A model generated the notes under the pieces. It searched no databases. It was not told the origin of the DNA and saw nothing but the letters and a program-made list of their open reading frames with translations. This document shows, piece by piece, positions 58,115-64,000 of a stretch of 64,000 bases of DNA. Every line of letters starts with the position of its first letter. Within the stretch, counting starts at the first letter, position 1. The translations under genes and the position numbers were made by a program. Source of the DNA: a virus; the IMG/VR virus record IMGVR_UViG_3300042987_002978, positions 40,852 through 104,851 of that record. One strand, written 5' to 3'.

Positions 58115-58705
58115 TCACTCTTCGTCTTCAACTACGACTCCCTCGATTACGCCGTCGTTGTCCCACGCCGCGAGAACGTCCTTGGGCAAATCTCCGGCTT
58201 CCACGAGGGCAGCGAGAACGGCGCGTTGACGAGTGTCATCGTCTTCTTGAGCGACGGGTCGCGATGTATCCGATGAGATACTCATGGCGTTGACCTCAAG
58301 TTTGACCGTGTTGTTGTCCCCCCACTCTTGCGGGAATCTCTTGGCCAAGAATCTTTCTGCGGCCTTCCAATCGCCCTGACGTGCTTCCCTGAACCATGCA
58401 AGAACAAGACCAGCCTGCGCTTCTGACTCAGCCTTCAATGCACCAAGGGCAAAGTCCATGTAAATCTTCTCTTCCGGATTCGGTTCTCCGCCCTCTTCAA
58501 TCCTTCTTTGTTCCAGCAGCCCGCGCTTGAGCCAGTTGGTGACCGTGTTCTTGGATACCTCAGCGACCTCGGCTGCACGAGTCGGAGTCAGCCCGCCCTT
58601 CATCAACTCGATAATGGTCGAACCTTTCCGCGCAATGAGAGTCATGCGGACGTCTGCCGTCTCAATGCTCTTTTGGAAATCGGATACAGATGGTTCGTCG
58701 CTCAT
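58115..58705 (-). CDS. terS: Terminase small subunit
   Basis: Encodes 196 residues from ATG 58705 (ATGA overlap). A helix-turn-helix segment GGLTPTRAAEVAEVSKNTVTN (about 37-57) is followed by helical oligomerisation parts (FALGALKAESEAQAGLVLAW). Acidic C-terminus. It should recognise the packaging site and regulate TerL. Position just before TerL supports the call. Confidence 0.8.
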   Translation of the reverse strand: MSDEPSVSDFQKSIETADVRMTLIARKGSTIIELMKGGLTPTRAAEVAEVSKNTVTNWLKRGLLEQRRIEEGGEPNPEEKIYMDFALGALKAESEAQAGLVLAWFREARQGDWKAAERFLAKRFPQEWGDNNTVKLEVNAMSISSDTSRPVAQEDDDTRQRAVLAALVEAGDLPKDVLAAWDNDGVIEGVVVEDEE

Positions 58706-58989
58706 CGGTTCTTGGTGTTCTTCTTGATGACCTGGATGTAAAGACAATCCTCGGTCGTGGGGATGTGGGTGCGGACCTTCAGCCCGCGTTTGCGAGCAGC
58801 CTGATAGACGGCGGATTGCATCGAGCCCGGCTCCACGAAGAAGTCCTCGAACATCTGCAACTTCCACACGTCACCGTCGAACCATTCGTCGTACGGGTAC
58901 ATCTCCACCATGGGAGAGCGTGGGTAGGTAAGCCTCTCCCGCAACGGACGCAAATCCGGCTCTTGCTTGTTCTCCTCAGAGTGTTGCAC
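58702..58989 (-). CDS. Hypothetical protein, common near actinophage terminases
   Basis: Encodes 95 residues. Core VEMYPYDEWFDGDVWKLQMFEDF, SMQSAVYQAARKRGLKVRTH and C-terminal LYIQVIKK. The WFDGxxWxL...A...RGLKVRT layout is seen in many actinobacteriophage hypothetical proteins. Possibly a small nucleic-acid-binding fold. Coupled to both neighbours. Confidence 0.65.
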   Translation of the reverse strand: MQHSEENKQEPDLRPLRERLTYPRSPMVEMYPYDEWFDGDVWKLQMFEDFFVEPGSMQSAVYQAARKRGLKVRTHIPTTEDCLYIQVIKKNTKNR

Positions 58990-59293
58990 CCGGATTCTCC
59001 TTCAGGTACTCGTCGATTGCCATCTGCAGGAACTTGTCGTTGTTCCTGATTCGGTTGATGAGTCGCCAAATCCAATCACGTCGGTAGTTCGTGGCTTCCG
59101 CAATCGCGTCCATCGTCCCTGACCCCGTGCGCCAGGTATTGAAGATGTCCCAGCGCAGACGGTTCTCGGCTGCCTTGGTCTGCTTCCTCAGGGCGTCAAG
59201 CGCTTCCCTTCGCCGGCGCAAGCGCGCAGCATCTGCCTCAGAAAGAAGCCTCGCCTTGTGGGCGACGGGCATGACTCGGACCTTCTCAGCCAT
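58976..59293 (-). CDS. HTH DNA-binding protein
   Basis: Encodes 105 residues from ATG 59293, overlapping the upstream stop by eight bases. It has a very basic helix (RLRRRREALDALRKQTKAAENR) and a segment GTMDAIAEATNYRRDWIWRLINRI that looks like a helix-turn-helix. It may be a regulator or a packaging/replication accessory. Confidence 0.6.
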   Translation of the reverse strand: MAEKVRVMPVAHKARLLSEADAARLRRRREALDALRKQTKAAENRLRWDIFNTWRTGSGTMDAIAEATNYRRDWIWRLINRIRNNDKFLQMAIDEYLKENPGATL

Positions 59294-59747
59294 CGTCAAT
59301 CTCTCCGTCGAGGCGTTCAAACAACTCATCTTCTTTGTCCAGGTACTGGGCGAGCCCCGTCGGGTCACCTTGCTTAATCCTGACCATTGACAGGACCAGT
59401 TCCACGTATGCGTCGTCAAGGGTGACTTCATTACCCAGTTTGTTGACGAATGCACTCATGTTCCCGAATACCTTGTCATTCACCGACCCTCGTGGTGTCT
59501 CTTTCACATGAATCTTTCGACCACCGTATTTCTTCAAGTTCTCCATCCATAACAAATCTCCGACCTTGGTCAGATTCTCCACGATGACCTGATAGCGCTT
59601 TAGACGCTCCACCGCATCTTGCATGACATGAACGGGTACGTACGCCATTCCAGTCGGCACGCCGGTCTCGTCTTCTCCCAGCATCACATCGTCCCAAAAC
59701 AGGTCAAGTTGATACTCAAGGTCGTTCTCTGGCTTATCCCCGTGCAT
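59286..59747 (-). CDS. Hypothetical acidic protein
   Basis: Encodes 153 residues. MHGDKPENDLEYQLDLFWDD, then a helix AVERLKRYQVIVENLTKV and GGRKIHVKETPRGSVNDK, ending with an acidic helix. No family was recognised. Overlaps both neighbouring genes. Confidence 0.6.
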   Translation of the reverse strand: MHGDKPENDLEYQLDLFWDDVMLGEDETGVPTGMAYVPVHVMQDAVERLKRYQVIVENLTKVGDLLWMENLKKYGGRKIHVKETPRGSVNDKVFGNMSAFVNKLGNEVTLDDAYVELVLSMVRIKQGDPTGLAQYLDKEDELFERLDGEIDDG

Positions 59748-59949
59748 TTTCTGCCTCCTCGACGGCCTTGTGCACCAAGGTGACGATTTGCTTCAGCGCC
59801 GCCTGCTTTTCGTCGAGCGGCTTGGAGACAGTCGACCAACCCATGTTCAATTCGTCCTCCAGTTTTGCGAGCAAGGTCGCCCAATACTCGGGAACCGAAA
59901 CCGGATTTTTTCTCATAATCATCTCGTATATCATGCCTATTCGCTCCAT
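59734..59949 (-). CDS. Small helical hypothetical protein
   Basis: Encodes 71 residues from ATG 59949; ATG 59934 is an alternative with GGAG nine bases before it. Mainly helical: EYWATLLAKLEDELNMGW and DEKQAALKQIVTLVHKAVEE. Function unknown. It overlaps the next gene start. Confidence 0.55.
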   Translation of the reverse strand: MERIGMIYEMIMRKNPVSVPEYWATLLAKLEDELNMGWSTVSKPLDEKQAALKQIVTLVHKAVEEAENARG

Positions 59950-60067
59950 CCTTGATTTCTACTGCCCGCCGACTTTGTATCTGATTTTCGCTCCGTTGCA
60001 AAATTCATCGCCCACACAGTAACACACGGAAATAGCAAGAGTCCCCTGTCGCATTATCACACTCTGT

Positions 60068-60073
60068 TACAGT
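60068..60073 (+). promoter_or_regulatory. Possible -10 box of whiB gene
   Basis: TACAGT lies 13 bases before the WhiB ATG, so transcription would begin close to the start codon. No convincing Shine-Dalgarno site precedes the ATG, which fits a nearly leaderless message. A GC-poor tract (about 60050-60066) lies upstream. Confidence 0.4.
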
Positions 60074-60086
60074 ATCGCACACTCAT

Positions 60087-60392
60087 ATGCCGCACTGGAA
60101 CGACTTCGACTTGGACTTTCCTTCCATTGGCTTACAGATAAACCGTCCGAAGTGGATGAAGAAGAAAAACTGTTTTGATGAGCCTGTCGATACTTTCTAC
60201 CCCGCACCCGGAGACGTGGACAAACTCCGCCGCGCGAAGTCAATCTGCAAAGAGTGTGAAGTCAGGGCAGAGTGCCTGCAGTTCGCACTGGACACCAACG
60301 AGCGGTTCGGTATCTGGGGCGGAAAGAGCGCCCGTGAGCGCAGCCTTATTCTTCGAGCGCAGCGGCTTCTTGCTCGTCCGCGAGATGACTGA
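60087..60392 (+). CDS. WhiB-family transcriptional regulator
   Basis: Encodes 101 residues. Four cysteines (KKNCFDE, ICKECEVRAECLQF) form the iron-sulfur site. ERFGIWGG (GVWGG-type turn) and RERSLILRAQRL form the C-terminal basic region. WhiB proteins are restricted to Actinobacteria and their phages. They act with sigma factors and sense redox; phage versions may reprogram host genes or block superinfection. The last 47 bases overlap a gene on the opposite strand. Confidence 0.95.
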   Translation: MPHWNDFDLDFPSIGLQINRPKWMKKKNCFDEPVDTFYPAPGDVDKLRRAKSICKECEVRAECLQFALDTNERFGIWGGKSARERSLILRAQRLLARPRDD

Positions 60393-60684
60393 AGTCCTCG
60401 CAGGAATGCTGCATACACCACTTGCGGGCAATCTCCACGTTCGGTAAACGAACCTCACCAACACGACACAACCGGCAAGTCACTACCCAGTAGGGCTTGA
60501 CGGACTTGTGCCAGTTGGACCGCCACATCATCGTGTCGGTCGGGTAGTTCACGGCCGCCTCGTACCGTTCCATGGCATCAAGGACGATGTCAAAGTCGTT
60601 GATATCAATACCTCGGGAATGGCGCATCTGCATCAACGCTTCGTACAGGTCGCGGGAAATCTTCTCCCATTTGCTTTGTGCCAT
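60346..60684 (-). CDS. Hypothetical protein with shared helical domain and Cys cluster
   Basis: Encodes 112 residues. The N-terminal WEKISRDLYEALMQMRHSRG...ERYEAAV is paralogous to 60693. The C-terminal half has VTCRLCRVGEVRL and ARKWCMQHSC, a possible zinc site. No family was recognised. Convergently overlaps the WhiB gene by 47 bases. Confidence 0.6.
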   Translation of the reverse strand: MAQSKWEKISRDLYEALMQMRHSRGIDINDFDIVLDAMERYEAAVNYPTDTMMWRSNWHKSVKPYWVVTCRLCRVGEVRLPNVEIARKWCMQHSCEDFSHLADEQEAAALEE

Positions 60685-60692
60685 TGTGTTAC

Positions 60693-60890
60693 CTACGCAA
60701 TCTTCTCGTACGACTCTAATGCTTCGGCGACCATCTCTGCGTCCTGCCAGCGGATTCCCCGATGGTTCTTTTCAATCACCAAGGCTCGGTACAGTTTGCT
60801 CGCCACGTCCTGCCATTCACGGCAATCTTCTTCGACCGAGTCCACTCTCTGTAAGAGGCTCTTTACTTCCCTTTGTGTAAAGGATTCCAT
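60693..60890 (-). CDS. Small helical protein paralogous to 60346
   Basis: Encodes 65 residues. Its C-terminal 40 residues (WQDVASKLYRALVIEKNHRG..., ALESYEKIA) match the N-terminal domain of the following gene. It is probably a small nucleic-acid- or protein-binding helix pair. Separate from the next gene by eight bases. Confidence 0.55.
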   Translation of the reverse strand: MESFTQREVKSLLQRVDSVEEDCREWQDVASKLYRALVIEKNHRGIRWQDAEMVAEALESYEKIA

Positions 60891-60929
60891 GACCGGGAAC
60901 CTATTGGCCCGGACCGGATAGTCAAGTCA

Positions 60930-61022
60930 TCACCCGTTTTCCTCGTCATCAAGCAGGTTTTTCACCATCATGCCGATACCCACACACACAATCACAAGAA
61001 AGACGCCAAAGACATCCCACAT
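60930..61022 (-). CDS. 30-residue membrane peptide
   Basis: ATG 61022. A single hydrophobic segment (MWDVFGVFLVIVCVGIGMMV) is followed by an acidic tail LLDDEENG. There is no clear ribosome site, so a longer N-terminus or no expression is possible. It sits in a run of tiny membrane genes. Confidence 0.4.
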   Translation of the reverse strand: MWDVFGVFLVIVCVGIGMMVKNLLDDEENG

Positions 61023-61054
61023 CGTGGTGTCGACGACGTTGTGATGGTCGGCTA

Positions 61055-61150
61055 TCAAAAGTTGTTCCCGATGATTGAGGAGGAAGCGGCGCACAGCACG
61101 AGGAACGTCGCGAACGCTACGACGAAAAGGATTGGCTTGAGCACTTTCAT
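61055..61150 (-). CDS. 31-residue membrane peptide
   Basis: ATG 61150 overlaps the previous stop as ATGA, with AGAGGAG upstream. A basic start (MKVLKPILF) and a single hydrophobic helix (VVAFATFLVLCAASSSI) suggest a signal peptide-like or single-pass peptide. Function unknown. Confidence 0.55.
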   Translation of the reverse strand: MKVLKPILFVVAFATFLVLCAASSSIIGNNF

Positions 61151-61308
61151 TCTTGGTTCTCCTCTTGTTCCGGGTACGGATTGCGAATCGCCCGATACAC
61201 ATCGATGCCGTCCACGCGGTGGACGTAGGAGATGTCGCCTCGGCTCATCCGGTCGTCCAGCCATCTACGCAACGGTTCAATGGGTTCTTTCTTCTTCTTT
61301 TTGGCCAT
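61147..61308 (-). CDS. 53-residue basic protein
   Basis: ATG 61308 with AAGGAAC upstream; it ends in an ATGA overlap with the next gene. MAKKKKKEPIEPLRRWLDD is followed by DISYVHRVDGIDVYRAIRNP and a Glu-rich end. Basic first half, possibly nucleic-acid binding. No family was recognised. Confidence 0.6.
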   Translation of the reverse strand: MAKKKKKEPIEPLRRWLDDRMSRGDISYVHRVDGIDVYRAIRNPYPEQEENQE

Positions 61309-61405
61309 AGTTCCTTACCTTAACGATACCGGCATGTACCACTATCGCTAACACTTTTACGATGCAGATAGTTGCCGTCAGTGTCAACTATTTGTATCGC
61401 TGGGG

Positions 61406-61451
61406 TGAGAGGAATTCGTATCAGTTTCCTCTCATATCACGAATTTCGTGA
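61406..61451. promoter_or_regulatory. Tandem inverted repeats between tRNA and leftward operon
   Basis: TGAGAGGAA (61406-61414) pairs with TTCCTCTCA (61426-61434). Immediately beyond, TCACGAA-T-TTCGTGA (61437-61451) is a near-perfect palindrome. They lie between tRNA-Thr and the 53-residue gene. They could be operators, a tRNA 3' processing site or a terminator. Confidence 0.5.
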
Positions 61452-61474
61452 CGGTAGACGAATCCACCACACAG

Positions 61475-61546
61475 AGCCCAGTCTCAGGATTGAACTGAGG
61501 ACCTTCCGCTTACAAGGCGGATGCACTACCACTGTGCTAACTGGGC
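61475..61546 (-). tRNA. tRNA-Thr (anticodon TGT)
   Basis: A complete 72-base cloverleaf: acceptor GCCCAGT/ACTGGGC, D-arm GCAC-AGTGGTA-GTGC, anticodon arm TCCGC-CTTGTAA-GCGGA with anticodon TGT, variable loop AGGTC, and T-arm CTCAG-TTCAATC-CTGAG. Discriminator T, no CCA. It would read ACA codons. Confidence 0.95.
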
Positions 61547-61627
61547 TTATTCGTTACCTAGCAACCACAATACGGCGAACCAGAAGGCGGCAATCGCAAT
61601 AAACGAAAGCGGTACGTGGAGGTTCAT
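61547..61627 (-). CDS. 26-residue membrane peptide
   Basis: ATG 61627 to TAA 61547, ending right at the tRNA. A hydrophobic segment SFIAIAAFWFAVLWLLG dominates. The ribosome site is weak (AAAGA). Possibly a small membrane peptide, possibly unused. Confidence 0.35.
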   Translation of the reverse strand: MNLHVPLSFIAIAAFWFAVLWLLGNE

Positions 61628-61647
61628 GTGTGCGTCTTTCTTTGAGT

Positions 61648-61677
61648 GACAGACGGAATGTCGGGCACCGGTCTGTC
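61648..61677. repeat. Hairpin element 1 of a covarying pair
   Basis: GACAGAC (61648-61654) and GTCTGTC (61671-61677), 16-base loop, followed by AGCGGCG and then a second hairpin GGCTGG/CCAGCC. The similar element at 61766 preserves pairing with compensating changes. Confidence 0.6.
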
Positions 61678-61765
61678 AGCGGCGAGAAAGGCTGGTAGTG
61701 ACTCCAGCCGACACTCCGTGAATCATGTTAGCGACCACACGCACGATGACAGTGGATTTGTGAGC

Positions 61766-61796
61766 GGCAGACTTGAGTATCAGACGCCGGTCTGCC
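61766..61796. repeat. Hairpin element 2 of a covarying pair
   Basis: GGCAGAC (61766-61772) and GTCTGCC (61790-61796), 17-base loop, again preceded by TGAGC and followed by AGCGGCG. Compared with element 1, the A to G change on one arm is matched by T to C on the other. Confidence 0.6.
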
Positions 61797-62324
61797 AGCG
61801 GCGTTAAGGAGATTGAACTGGTGCGGAGGCACCGAGGCCAACCCCGATACTTGCAGGCCATCATATCAGGTCACAGGGTAGAATACCTATACACCCCAAG
61901 TAAGTTCCACACTGGCGGGCTGCTTGCCCTGGCGCGGGGGCGAACGCGCAGCGTGGTCGAGAGGGGGGGGTATTTCTCCTATTTCTCCTATTTCGTCGGA
62001 TTTCCACAAGGGTTGTGGATAACTGTCCCCGTTTGTGCGCTTGTGCGCGCTTGTGCGCGGGTTCACAACACGCGCTAGAATGCGATTAGGCGCGACGGAT
62101 TACGGGGGGTGCGTCTAGGTAGGGGTTCGCCGTTTGCGCGCGTCTCAACGCATCTGGGCGCGTCTGGCGCGGTGGCAGTCTCGCGCCGTGTGTGTCTCAG
62201 TCTGGCGCGGTGGCATGGCGTGGCGCGGTGGCGCGGTGCTCGCGCCGTGTGTCGGCAGATACGACAACGGCGCGCCGTCTCGCATTGAGACGGCGCGCCG
62301 TGTCGCGCGTGTGCGTGTGTGGTG
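61797..62324. other. Gene-poor GC-rich region
   Basis: About 500 bases without a supported gene. It holds a DnaA-box-like TGTGGATAA (62014-62022) within the palindrome TCCACAA-GGG-TTGTGGA (62003-62019), and from about 62040 a steep rise in GCGC and CGCG words. No coding potential that I trust on either strand. Confidence 0.6.
62003..62022. promoter_or_regulatory. DnaA-box-like palindrome
   Basis: TCCACAAGGGTTGTGGATAA: a 7-bp palindrome with a TGTGGATAA box. TTTCGTCGGATTT immediately precedes it. A second copy of the same word order lies near 63673-63713. Confidence 0.45.
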
Positions 62325-63032
62325 CTAAGCGTCGTACCGCGCAAGGTACGCGTTCTCATCGGCGCGCAGAATGAGCACCGACAGTTCGGCAAGCACGGCG
62401 TGTTGGTCGTCGTGCTCGTCGTTGTCGCGCGACAACCACGCGTCAAGTACGCGCTCGCGCATCGTCGCGCGCGTACTTTCTACCGCGCTAACCAATTGAG
62501 ACACGACATAGGCGAGCGCGTCGCGCTCATCGCGTGCCGTGGCGAGCATGAACCGCGCGTCGGTGAGCGCGCGCCGTGCGGTCTCATGGTCGGCGCGTAG
62601 CGCGTCACGCTCGCGCGTTAGGCGCGCGATGTCGGCGCGTAGACAGTCTTCGACGTTTTGCGCCGACTGACTTTCTAGGTCACGCTCAATGCTCACGCGC
62701 GCAAGTGTGCGAGCGTGTGCGCGCGACAGTTGGCGCGCGGTGATGTCGTGCGTCAGTAGGTGAACGAACGCGCCTACCACGAACGCGAACGCGACGAACG
62801 CGAACGCGATACCGACGAACGCGAGCACGGGGTGCGCGCTAATCCATTCGGCACTAGGTGCGTCAAGTGTGAGCCCGTAAGTGAACGCGACTGAGAACGC
62901 GACGGCGAACGCGATGAGCGAGCACCACGCGAGCGCGTCGGCGTGTCGGTTGTGCCACGCGCTAACGCGCGCGCGTAAGACACGCGAGCGCGACGGGCGC
63001 GCCGTGTGTCGTTGGGTTGGGTTGGTAGTCAT
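62325..63032 (-). CDS. Two-helix membrane protein with coiled-coil tail
   Basis: Encodes 235 residues. N-terminal basic region, then helices ALAWCSLIAFAVAFSVAFTYG and VLAFVGIAFAFVAFAFVVGAFV, followed by a long charged coiled coil rich in Arg/Ala/Glu. It is encoded with extreme use of GCG and CGC codons, unlike the phage core, suggesting recent acquisition. The layout recalls DUF2637-like actinobacterial membrane proteins, but the family is not confirmed. Confidence 0.6.
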   Translation of the reverse strand: MTTNPTQRHTARPSRSRVLRARVSAWHNRHADALAWCSLIAFAVAFSVAFTYGLTLDAPSAEWISAHPVLAFVGIAFAFVAFAFVVGAFVHLLTHDITARQLSRAHARTLARVSIERDLESQSAQNVEDCLRADIARLTRERDALRADHETARRALTDARFMLATARDERDALAYVVSQLVSAVESTRATMRERVLDAWLSRDNDEHDDQHAVLAELSVLILRADENAYLARYDA

Positions 63033-63063
63033 GTCTGGTATCTCACTTTCTGATTTGGGTTGC

Positions 63064-63145
63064 GAATGGCGGTTGCCATTCTCGCAACGCTCACGCGGGT
63101 TGAGCGTTGCGAGAATGGCGCGCGCCGCGGGGGGGTGCGGCGCGC
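63064..63145. terminator. Strong double hairpin between GC-rich genes
   Basis: An 18-bp perfect stem (63075-63092 with 63102-63119) is followed by a 9-bp stem GCGCGCCGC/GCGGCGCGC (63120-63128 with 63137-63145). GAATGGC at 63064-63070 can also pair with GCCATTC at 63075-63081. No T-run follows, so the function (terminator, attenuator or protein-binding cruciform) is open. Confidence 0.6.
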
Positions 63146-63157
63146 GCCCGTTCTCAC

Positions 63158-63442
63158 CTAGTCAAGTTGTGGCATCTCAACCGACGCGCGAAACTTGCGC
63201 GCGAGCGTCGTTGCGGTTGGCGCAAACAACGGCGCGGTGACGCGCCCGTCTGCGTCGGTCATCTTGACTGCGTGTCCCGTCTCAACGATGCTCACGCCGT
63301 TACGGGTGACGAGCGTCGCGCCGTATCGCGCATTGTCGCGCAGGTACGCCGTGACGTTCGTCGGTTGCGGAAAGACCGACGCGGGCGCGTGGTCTACGGG
63401 TTGGTCTTTTTCAGACCTACCGCGGTTCGTGTTGGTGCTCAT
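63158..63442 (-). CDS. Hypothetical protein in GC-rich segment
   Basis: Encodes 94 residues from ATG 63442, chosen for AAAGG eight bases upstream; ATG 63535 is another in-frame option. Seen: a polar Asn/Arg start, VTAYLRDNARYGATLVTRNG, a beta stretch SIVETGHAVKMTDADGRV and a basic end. Small nucleoid- or DNA-binding role is possible. No family was recognised. Confidence 0.5.
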   Translation of the reverse strand: MSTNTNRGRSEKDQPVDHAPASVFPQPTNVTAYLRDNARYGATLVTRNGVSIVETGHAVKMTDADGRVTAPLFAPTATTLARKFRASVEMPQLD

Positions 63443-63535
63443 TGTGTTGCCTTTCGTGGCGCGGTGAGTGAGCGCGTCGCGCCCGTTGGTGCTCACCGTT
63501 GCCATGCCAGACAGTTTAGGCACGTTGTTAGACAT

Positions 63536-64000
63536 AACGCAACTACCGTTCGGGGGTTCTTTTTGACGGGGTGACGGGGTGCGGTTCGCGCATAAGTAGT
63601 ACCGCGCGACGGTGGCGCGACGGGGTGACGGGGTGACGATGGCGCGCCACTAGCACCGATAGTCCTAAGTAGTTTCGTCGGATTTGTGAGACACGCGCCG
63701 AGCCTGTGGATAACCGCGCAGAGTGGTCGCGACCCCGTGGATAGGCGAACATACGTTCGCCCCCGTTGCTCCCGGCTCCTGGCCCAAAAAATGGTGTTCC
63801 AGAATATTCGGATTTATTTAGCGAACGGCCGTTCCCTTGGACCCGCCCGCGGGCCCCGGGGCACGCCGTCCCCCTACGGCAAAACGCGCGGCCGCTCTCC
63901 TAGGGCGCCTTTCTCCGCGGCCTCGCCCTCCGCTTTTCGGGTTTTTTGAAAAAAAACGCAGAAAAAATTTCTCATCCCGCCCGCGGCCCGCCTCGCCCGC
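63536..64000. other. Non-coding region with iterons and DnaA-like boxes
   Basis: No supported gene. Holds four GACGGGGT units, TGTGGATAA (63705-63713), a related CGTGGATAG (63736-63744), an AT-rich patch near 63785-63825, GC-rich runs and a TTTTTTGAAAAAAAA symmetric tract near 63940-63957. It could be an origin, a promoter region or a genome terminus. Confidence 0.5.
63565..63634 (+). repeat. Iteron-like GACGGGGT repeats
   Basis: GACGGGGT at 63565, 63573, 63619 and 63627, arranged as two tandem pairs 54 bases apart. They lie about 70 bases before a DnaA-box-like site. Confidence 0.6.

Noticed and set aside
61372-61602. Plus-strand frame over the tRNA-Thr region
   Set aside because: It is antisense to a complete tRNA gene and palindromic elements, with no ribosome site.
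1-64000. Integrase, repressor or attachment site indicating lysogeny
   Set aside because: No recombinase or CI-like repressor was recognised. The tRNA-like element at 55168 could be an attachment remnant, but there is no supporting gene in this window.

Overview
The window is almost entirely a tailed double-stranded DNA phage (HK97-type head, long flexible tail) of an actinobacterial host. Actinobacterial signs are a WhiB-family iron-sulfur regulator (60.1 kb), a class II ribonucleotide reductase, an SNF2/HARP-type helicase, a short lipoprotein of a kind I associate with actinophages, and two secreted proteins with long threonine/proline linkers like those of aquatic Actinobacteria (Acidimicrobiia-like hosts would fit, but this is inference). 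No integrase, repressor, DNA polymerase or primase was recognised, so the genome is probably incomplete here. The tape measure gene runs off the left edge.

Most genes are on the minus strand and read from right to left, often with ATGA, GTGA or TAATG overlaps. From right to left: a GCGC-rich, gene-poor segment (about 61.6-64.0 kb) with hairpins, DnaA-box-like sites and iteron-like repeats; a tRNA-Thr and several tiny membrane or hypothetical genes; WhiB on the plus strand; small DNA-binding and hypothetical genes leading into small and large terminase and an HNH endonuclease; a lytic transglycosylase, a tRNA-like element, a structured leader, a lipoprotein and a run of very small membrane proteins; a methyltransferase and a secreted subtilisin; ribonucleotide reductase on the plus strand; a DNA-metabolism operon (MazG, nuclease-like proteins, SSB); portal-MuF fusion, unusually long prohead protease, acidic capsid-assembly protein, metallophosphoesterase, major capsid protein, connectors and tail terminator.

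The usual neck-to-tail order is then interrupted by about 29 kb. This insert holds a large fibre cassette (34.9-19.2 kb) with five glycine-rich adhesin-like proteins arranged as two duplicated modules; a plus-strand carbamoyltransferase with an oxygenase-like gene; two more oxygenase-like genes; two tandem glycosyltransferases; a 1077-residue membrane-anchored C-type lectin protein; the SNF2 helicase; and the lysis genes (two small membrane proteins and a VanY-type endolysin). The tail series then resumes with the tail tube protein, frameshifted tail assembly chaperones and the tape measure protein.

The parts most likely to be new biology are the phage-encoded cell-surface proteins (C-type lectin and subtilisin), the glycosyltransferase/oxygenase/carbamoyltransferase cassette, the duplicated glycine-rich adhesin modules, and several RNA-structure candidates: a three-way-junction leader beside a tRNA-like element, a covarying hairpin pair, alternative hairpins before the holin, and a possible pseudoknot before the capsid gene.
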